Assembly (NCBI GenBank): GCA_009363875.1
Contig: CM018682.1
Location: 57,124,031 to 57,188,030 of the forward strand
From: Mikania micrantha
Lineage: Eukaryota; Streptophyta; Magnoliopsida; Asterales; Asteraceae
DNA length: 64,000 bases
Direction of reading: 5' to 3'
The notes under the pieces are model-generated. The model saw only the letters and a list, made by a program, of their open reading frames with translations, searched no databases and was not told the DNA's origin. This document shows, in pieces, positions 57,016-64,000 of the stretch. Within the stretch, counting starts at the first letter, position 1, and every line of letters begins with the position of its first letter. Made by a program: the position numbers and the translations under genes.

Positions 57016-58544
57016 TAAGGTTAATGGCTCGATCAAGAGTCGTTAAAACTTAAATAACCTACTTAATTACTAAAGGTGAATAAAGGAAATAAGAGATGGG
57101 GAAAACCATGCATGCATGAAAAGTTTGGGGTTACCACCTTTTTATCACATTAACATAAGTTGTCTTTAAAAATTTTATAGAATTATATAGATATAGAATG
57201 TGTTGTTTAAACCTAAATTTTTATGAGAAAAATCTAACCATAGTTTTCTTAAAGACACAATGGATTTTATAAGTTTAGATAAAGGTGGTGGGATCAAGTA
57301 ATTATGCATGTGTGTATGGAAATGTGCAATAATAAAAGATAATACTTTATTGCATACGTATTTATGGGAATACATATACGAAAACACAAATTAGTTATCA
57401 TCATCGAACGGTTAAAACTAATAAGTTTAAATTATGTTATTATGATGAATGATCATAAAATCTTAAATAATTCATTTTAATTTAGTTTAAATAGACTAAG
57501 TTAATGAAATATTAATGAGTTTAAAGTAAACCTATATGGACACTAATTGAGTGGGAAACACTTATGCTTATGAACATGAAAATCACATTAATTACAGATT
57601 GATTGATTTGGGTTACTTACGTGAGCGCGCATACTACAAGAACACTGTATATCAGGACTCAAGTGAGTTCTCATAACCTCCCTTTTTAAACCTTTCTGTT
57701 TTTAAACTCGGAGGTGAAACATGTATACCAGTTTACATATTGACTTGATAACATAGGGATGACACTTGTTTACTTGTATGAGATCCATAGTTATGGGTTA
57801 TCATATTCCATGAGTTGTTACTCTTGACTCTGGTCTTTCGTAACGACTGCATGTATTGTCACTACTCCGTGGATCGTGTGGTTGACTTCGGTCTTCCTCA
57901 ATGATTGCATGTATTGTCACGTGGATGTTTCCACAACTCCGTGCGTCGTTGTCATTGACCTCGGTCATACACAATGATACATATATTGTCACTTATGCTA
58001 ATTGGGAATATTGATGGATTATGATTGGTTGATTGAACATATGATTTAATTATTTATGGGTTATTGATTTATATGATTACGTGTTTGGATTGTGTATTTG
58101 GATATTATGTTGGATTTATCTCACAGGTGCTCATGTGGATGTTATCAAAAAAATACAAATTCTTAAAACCCTTTGCAAATCATTTTTTAAATATAAAACT
58201 TATGATTACTCACCAACTACTTTGTAGTTGACACTTGATTTCCTACATGTTTCAGGTAATGAAGCTAAGTAGGTTGAGGAAGATGAACTCACACTTTTGG
58301 ACATCATCATATAGGATCTTGGACTTAGCCGATTAACTGAAATTCTGGCGATTAGAATTTAGTTAGATAGCTAATTCTCTTTTGTAATTGATGTAACTAA
58401 TTCATGATAGACATGTTTTTTGTGTAATTAATTTGGTTGATTAAATGATATGTGATGATTTAAATTAGATGCCCACGAGCTTATGAACAATCTACACATC
58501 CCTCGTGGCATCTCGACGTTTCCGCCATCGGTCGGGGTGTTACA

Positions 58545-58549
58545 AAAGA
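58545..58549 (+). other. Target-site duplication of element D, right copy
   Basis: AAAGA, identical to 45243-45247. Confidence 0.92.
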
Positions 58550-59474
58550 GATGATGAATAGTGAAAACCCTAAAAGTTCGAACATTCTCTCTAAGATTTC
58601 TTTCGTTTGCGCTTGAGCTTGAGCTTGAGCAGATCCTTTGTACTACTACCTTCCTTTCGTCGAGATGAACGTTTAGACACCTTATTTGCTCGATTTGATG
58701 AAGTATTGGTAAAGTAGCTTTTGAGTTTTAATGGTGAAATTGTATATAGAGAGAGAAACGGGTTTGTAGAGAGAGAGAGAGACAGAGAGAAGATGAAGCT
58801 GCATTCAATGTGAGGCAGGAGAGAAAATAAGGGTTTTTATACCCCGAGTGATTTCCCGCATGTTCGTGTTCGATCGGTTTTGCGTTGTCGCGTTATTCTA
58901 CGAATATAACATAAATATTACATTTTCATTAAAAATGGTTTTATTTTATCTTCTAAGGTTGTAATTCCTAATAAATATTTTATGTAAAATATTATTATTA
59001 ATTTATTTTCGAAATCGTTTAATTAATTGTTTCGTCAGAATGTATAACTTTTGTGCGTATTCGTACGAATCGTCACCCTTATGAACACGACGATTGTTTT
59101 ACTTTCTGTTTTGGTTTTCTAATTATCAGATTTCATTTAAAATATTAAACCCACAGATATATTCGCGCAAACCGCCTTTCCCACGAACACACTGTAAATT
59201 TAATATTCCATATTGTTATCCTTGATTGTTTTGAACTTGTTTTCTCACAATGTTTACGTTTCATAATTTGGTTGTTTGGGTTACATGACTTATGAAATAT
59301 GATGTCAGACATCAGATTTCCTCGTTACCGAGAGAAATCTCATGTCTTAGCTATAGTGCGTCCAACTGTTTTACTTGTTTAAGCAATGAATATCCATAAT
59401 GTATTTACAAACGAACTTCTAATAACAAACATGTACTTACAAGCATCATTCGTACTTACTGTACATATGTTACA
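58550..59474 (-). repeat. Reverse-strand gypsy LTR fragment H, right part (U3 and leader)
   Basis: On the minus strand it starts TGTAACATATGTACAG at 59474, contains the GTACGAATCGTCACC-type string of other LTR U3 regions, a TATA box GGGGTATAAAAACCC (58845-58831) and a CT-rich leader (CTCTCTCTCTCTCTAC). It continues to the left of element D. Confidence 0.7.
58831..58845 (-). promoter_or_regulatory. LTR H core promoter, reverse strand
   Basis: GGGGTATAAAAACCC on the minus strand, followed about 60-120 bases later by CTCTCTGTCTCTCTCTCTC. Confidence 0.6.
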
Positions 59475-61130
59475 CATTTCATTAAATTATTGAACTGCAA
59501 AGATTCATCAAAATGAAAAATATTCATTTCATTAAAATTATTATATATGTAAAGAGATCAATGGCATTATATAGTTTATCCTCAATAAATTCTGAGATTG
59601 AACAAGTTAATATATCTTTAAGTGTGGGATCTACTAAATTCATGTTTAATTATAATATAATTAAATCAAGCTTAGTATTTATTTTAGTCATAGTATTTTA
59701 AGTTTAAAATATTAAAATTAATTAGGTTGTGCATAAATTAATTATATTACATGTTTGATAAAAAACATAGATTAATATGATTACATTATCATGCACTGTC
59801 TATTTTGTAGACTGATGTTGATAAATTTTAGTTTAAATAGTGTGTAATCTTCATAAGGATATGTTATATATGATTTCATATGGATCTTTTCAAGATTTTA
59901 ATAAAAATAATAATAAAGTTATGAAAATCCAAAAATATTTTACATTTCACCTTCTAAGTGTGTTCTTCAAGAATTTTTCATATAAAGGTGTTTTTGATAT
60001 TTGATTTAGATTTTTTTTATAAATTTTATGTTCAAGATTATCAATATTAATAATATCGACGGGGATCTAATATCGATAATGTCAAGGACCATCGATACTA
60101 CTATTATCGATTAAATTGATAGTATCGATATTATTAGTATCAATGAATTTGAATTTGAAAATTATAAAACGCTAAAATTTCAAATGTCGATACTATCAGT
60201 ATCGACATTTTACTGTGTGTGCTCAAAAACGTCATCCATCGATTTTATTTGATAGTGAATTTCTGAATGTTTGTTGTTGATCATTGTGTTCGAAATTGAT
60301 TTCTAAACATTATGGCTGGTAATCATCAATGATTTATCCATCAAATTTTGAATATTGTTTTTCTGTATGAACTTTGAACATTTTTCATTCAAACATATTT
60401 GTTTAAGATCAAATTATATGGGGTTTTTGTTTTAAAATGTTTAAACGAACTTGTCTGAGTAGAATGTAATTAATTTTTTCCACAAATTTGTTAGAATGAA
60501 ATTTTGAAATTTTTCAGACGTTCATATATCGATACTATTAGTATCAATGATATTGAACTTAGTCTATATATAGTCTTAGTGTCGAACATAGCTGATAACT
60601 TTTGGATAGATCTTGGAATCGACATTTTCGATTTTTCTGATTTCATTTCAATTTCTTGTACTTGATTAATTCATCATCTTAATACACGAATACTTAAGTG
60701 AATTAAATTGTGTTCAATCTTCATACTTCATATATTTAAGATTCATCACTCATATCTTTTACATCGGATTCCGTATGATCTATATTGTTTTGTTTGATAT
60801 CATAAGATCCTTATCAAGTTCAGAGGACCTACACAACACATCAACATGTCATGGCATTTGATCGATTTAGACTTTACATGGTTTTAAGTGTTTAGGGATT
60901 GAATTTATGTCTTTGATATCAATACATATATAAGGTGTGTTTGGGTTTAACGATTAACCCCATCATTGTCAATCTTATAAACCTAACACAGAGTAGAGTT
61001 GTTCAACAACTTGTTTGAGTCTAGTCAAGTATCAATTTGGGATTGAACTAGTAATATACGAGTAAGGATAACTTAGGATTTAACACCCCATTTGTGGTGC
61101 ACGCATATAATGTATATATGTGTGGGCCCT
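59475..61130. other. AT-rich stretch with a possible copia-like LTR relic
   Basis: No gene is seen. ATCGATACT-type words recur at 60047-60200 (ATATCGACGGGG, CCATCGATACTAC, AGTATCGATATTATTAGTATC, TGTCGATACTATC) and 60528-60560. They are followed by AGTCTATATATAGTC (60561) and a leader-like tract: the order word cluster, then TATA, as in the copia C LTR. Ends and target duplication could not be fixed. Confidence 0.4.
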
Positions 61131-61156
61131 TAAGGGACAAAAGTAAAAGTGCACTA

Positions 61157-61200
61157 ATTTTAACGTTATTTCAATTATTTTGTGAAAATAACGTTAAAAT
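61157..61200. repeat. Perfect 15-bp inverted repeat with 14-nt loop
   Basis: ATTTTAACGTTATTT (61157-61171) and AAATAACGTTAAAAT (61186-61200) are exact reverse complements. Confidence 0.85.
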
Positions 61201-61231
61201 CATTGGGATGATCAATTTCAAACAATAACTT

Positions 61232-61353
61232 TAAGTCGGGTACTCTTTTGGAACAGTCTCTCTATCCCAATTAGGATAGAGGTAAGGTTTGTATCTATCT
61301 TTACCCCCAGACCCTACTGAAAAGTGTGAATATACTGGGTAAGGTTGTTGTTG
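61232..61353 (+). mobile_element. Plant SINE-like 3' part
   Basis: GGATAGAGGTAAGGTTTG, CCCCCAGACCCTACTG, TATACTGGG and a terminal GGTTGTTGTTG resemble the tail of plant tRNA-derived SINEs that end in TTG repeats (TS/Au type, from memory). The 5' pol III promoter part is not evident. Confidence 0.5.
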
Positions 61354-61818
61354 ATAACTTGGGATTTTCAACTGAGTATGAAACTAAGCTTTTATTATGG
61401 AGCTTACACCTTAAGTTAACTCAAATCAAGATATTATGAGTTAACATTTTTTATAATTTCATGAATTGATTTGGTTTTTATAAATATGGAAAGAATAAAG
61501 TGCGTAACCTCACAAACTTGCTAAATTTATCTTAATAAATAAATATTTGAAAGAGCACATGTTATTATATGATGTCTCTATGGTTATACTTCGCCGTTTC
61601 TTCTATTAAATGAAAAAAATACATATCATATTTTGGTATATCATCATTCTTATTTTCTATTTTTCTCTTTGATATAAAAAAATATTTTTAAAGTCCATTA
61701 AAATAATCTTTTTATATATAGTTATTATACTATCAAGACTATTTTAACAATTTAGTCAACTGCATTATTTAATTAAATAAATTAATAATTCGTTTCAATT
61801 GTTGTCTGTTAAATCAAA
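61354..61818. other. AT-rich sequence, nothing recognised
   Basis: No ORF, repeat or signal that I can support. Confidence 0.6.
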
Positions 61819-61851
61819 CTAGGTTTAATCTCACCCGTGCGTTACAGCGGG
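61819..61851 (-). mobile_element. Helitron-like 3' terminus, reverse strand
   Basis: On the minus strand CCCGCTGTAACGCACGGG can form a CCCG/CGGG hairpin (61851-61834). It is followed by TGAGATTAAAC and CTAG (61822-61819), then T. The element would extend to the right and would include the minisatellite below. Its 5' end was not found. Confidence 0.5.
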
Positions 61852-61961
61852 TTATCACAGTACACTTCCGATAATGGGTATTAAATATCATTTGCAAAAT
61901 CATAAGTTATATAGCAAAATCAAATCTCTCATCACAAACTCTATACAATTATATATATATA

Positions 61962-62640
61962 AACATAAAATTATAAAAAATTGAAAAAACAAAATTTAAA
62001 AGTTTTAGTGGCCAAAATTAAATAAACAAAACTTTATATTATATAAAGGTTTTAGTGACCGAAATCGAAAAAACAAAACTTTATATTATATAAAAGTTTT
62101 AGTGGCCAAAATCAAAAACAAAACTTTACTATTAAGTTTTAGTGGTCAAAATCAAAAAAACAAAATTTTATATTATATAAAAGTTTTAGTGGCCAAAATC
62201 GAAAAAAAAAAACTTTAAAAAATTTTAGTGGCCAAATTCGAAAAAACAAAACTTCATATTATATTAAAGTTTTAGTCGCAAAAATCGAAAAAACAAAACT
62301 TTAAAAGTTTTTGTTGCCAAAATCGAAAAAACAAAACTTTATATTATATAAAGTTTTAATGACCAAAATCGAAAAATAAAACTTTATTTTTAGTGGCCAA
62401 ATCGAAAAAACAAAACTTTATATTATATAAAAGTTTTAGTGGCCAAAATTGAAAAAATAAAACTTTAAAAAGTTTTAGTGGGCAAAATCAAAAAAACAAA
62501 ACCTTATAATATATAAAAGTTTTAGTGGTAAAAATCGAGAAAACAAAACATTAAAAGTTTTAGTGGTCAAAATCAAAAAAACAAACTTTATATTATATAA
62601 AAGCTTTGGTGACCAAAATCGAAAAAACAAAACTTTACTA
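61962..62640. repeat. AT-rich minisatellite, about 15 diverged copies
   Basis: The unit AAAGTTTTAGTGGCCAAAAT, CGAAAAAACAAAACTTT, with or without ATATTATAT, repeats with a period of about 35-55 bp. AAAGTTTT and AAAACTTT inside each unit are complementary, so units can fold back. Confidence 0.85.
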
Positions 62641-63170
62641 TGCCTTTCAGTTGGTTTTTAATTTAGAATTTTGTTTAACATCAACTAAAATATTAAATCG
62701 TTTATAATTGTATAATATTAATAATAATTATCATTAGTTTTCTTTTTCTTTAATTCGAATATTACAAGAGTTTTCTAAAATAATGTCCTATATAAATCCT
62801 AAGTCGAACGTTAAATCCTCTATATCCCTCTTTAATAAATTTTAACTTGATAACAACTTTATCTTTTCAAATTACTACTATTTTAAACATTTTTTATTAG
62901 GTAAAATCTAATTTACCTTTGACCTTTCATCTAGATTTCAGTGCCTTCGTACAGTTTAATATAAAGATGAACAATGTTTCGGTCATCTAGAGATTAAAAA
63001 CATGTCGATCGTTATGTGTAAACGCAAAATCAAATCACTTATTTCAATTTGCACTTTGAGAAGTAATCGCCCCCTTTGATTGAAGACATTTCTACAATCA
63101 TCACCAATATTTTTATATGGTTTGTTTATTCATACACCCATCAATTTTATTTAACACCCCATCGACCTTA
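62641..63170. other. AT-rich sequence, nothing recognised
   Basis: No coding or repeat feature supported. Confidence 0.6.
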
Positions 63171-63171
63171 T

Positions 63172-63385
63172 ACATACCGTATAGGCTTATTCGAGACGTG
63201 TTGCCCCTATGATACTTAATGATTTGACAATGATTAATTACGTATACACCACATATAAGACATATACGATGCGTATAAACATATACGACGCGTATAGACC
63301 TATACGAACTGTATAGAAGTCTAATCATTAACACTGACAAATTATGGCAAACAGTGATTAACCCTAATATACCTCGTATAGGCAT
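63172..63385. repeat. TATACGACGCGTATA word cluster
   Basis: CCGTATAGGC, ACGTATACACC, ATATACGATGCGTATA, ATATACGACGCGTATAG, TATACGAACTGTATAG and CTCGTATAGGC recur at irregular spacing; TATATGCCGCATATG lies after the MITE. It resembles the LTR word clusters with yet another near-palindromic word. Confidence 0.55.
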
Positions 63386-63871
63386 AGGGTGTAAACGAAT
63401 CAAGGCAGCTCGTAAAATATTCGGGATCGGATGGGTAAATAACTCGACCGAGCCTTAATGAGCCCAAGCCCAAAATGTGGCTTGTTTAGTTATCGAGCCT
63501 GAGCTCGAGTTTTACATACGGAGCTTGAGCCGGCTCGCGAAGCTTAACAAGTTTTTTGTTTGTGTGACTTTTATTTATTATATTAAGTGTTTATTTATCA
63601 AATTAATTATTTTTATATATAAAATTATGATAAATATATTTAAATCAAATATTTTATGTTAAAGTTGGAAAATATGATTATAAAAATAATTAAATTAGTA
63701 ATTAAAGTAAATAAATTAAATAACTAAATGTAAACGAGCCGAGCCGAGCTGAGTTCAAGCATAAAAATTTTCTAATGAACCGAGATCGAGCCTTGTAAAT
63801 AAAACTCTTAACGAGCCAAACTCGAGCTCGAGCCTTAATGGGCTTGGGATCAGCTCGGCACATTTACACCT
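63386..63871. mobile_element. MITE-like element with GGTGTAAA ends
   Basis: AGGGTGTAAACGAATC at the left and GCACATTTACACCT at the right form inverted ends. The interior is rich in GAGCTCGAGCC/GGCTCG palindromes. It resembles common plant non-autonomous elements of hAT type (from memory). It interrupts the TATACG word cluster. A clear target duplication is not seen. The downstream 129 bases show nothing further. Confidence 0.5.
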
Positions 63872-64000
63872 CTATATGCCGCATATGAGGTGTGGAAGGT
63901 GTAAGGTAGATGTGAGGTGTGTGTGAGTATGTGAGATTAACGTAACCATTTTTCACAAACGTCCAAATACATACACTTCGTTAAAATCAAGCCCAAAAAA

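Larger units (their letters stand above)
45248..58544 (+). mobile_element. Complete Ty3-gypsy chromovirus element D, 13.3 kb
   Basis: It has two LTRs (45248-48848 and 55005-58544), a primer site, gag, pol and a polypurine tract, flanked by a perfect AAAGA duplication, so it is structurally whole. Pol is broken by several stops and frameshifts and by a duplication inside RT, so it could move only with proteins from another copy. It is probably of the Tekay-like group (inference from the chromodomain-like tail and large LTRs). It inserted into LTR fragment H. Confidence 0.93.
55005..58544 (+). repeat. 3' LTR of element D (3540 bp)
   Basis: It matches the 5' LTR throughout with scattered substitutions, and ends GTCGGGGTGTTACA followed by AAAGA. 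It lacks one repeat unit near 57855 compared with the 5' LTR. Confidence 0.93.

Overview
The window is plant nuclear DNA made almost wholly of nested transposable elements. I find no host gene I can support, and no tRNA, rRNA or CRISPR array. The supporting signs are Ty3-gypsy chromovirus and Ty1-copia polyproteins, initiator-Met-tRNA primer sites (TGGTATCAGAG), CACTA/En-Spm remains, Helitron-like ends and TATA/CT-rich plant promoters. The copia element carries a second long ORF after pol, of a kind I associate with SIRE-like elements of the daisy family, so Asteraceae is my best guess (inference).

Layout. (1) 1-9494: 3' part of a gypsy element 'A' (broken pol, a 4.0 kb LTR, then a second 5'-truncated LTR joined at a palindrome). 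(2) 9495-10753: pol remnant of an older gypsy element 'B', into which A inserted. B's own 3' LTR runs 10789-12858 and resumes at 30479-31277. (3) 12859-30478: a copia element 'C' inserted in B's LTR (629/631 bp LTRs, gag, pol, long spacer, extra ORF). C is itself split by a reverse-strand gypsy solo LTR 'E' (18253-22322) with a perfect ATATG target duplication. (4) 31278-40566: fragments, namely a copia extra-ORF scrap, an LTR scrap, a MITE-like unit, a Helitron-like end, a CACTA DUF4216-type coding piece, a tandem region with five 54-nt exon-like copies, and a second CACTA ORF piece. (5) 40574-44486: end of gypsy pol plus LTR 'F'. (6) 45248-58544: a complete 13.3 kb gypsy element 'D' with both LTRs and a perfect AAAGA target duplication but a broken pol. 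It sits inside a reverse-strand LTR fragment 'H' (44487-45247 and 58550-59474). (7) 59475-64000: AT-rich relics, a SINE-like tail, a reverse Helitron-like end with a minisatellite, and a MITE.

Two patterns go beyond ordinary annotation. First, a compact module of about 84-113 nt (shared core TATGCCCTATATATA) recurs in gypsy LTRs and in D's leader. Its two ends are complementary in each copy, yet the paired sequence differs between copies: AAT, ACT, GTT, GAT, GTC and GCC triplets are matched on both arms, and wholly different 13-nt arms occur in the three leader copies. This compensated change suggests a conserved, undescribed structured RNA. Second, many LTRs and leaders hold a cluster in which one short word is scattered through otherwise irregular sequence. 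The word differs between related LTRs (GCCGAACC, GCCGAATGA, ATCGATACT, GGCGATACGCC) but is shared between unrelated families (copia C and gypsy LTR E).

Insertion order read from the nesting: B before A and before C; C before E; H before D. All coding regions seen carry stops, frameshifts or damaged catalytic sites, so movement now would need proteins supplied by other copies.
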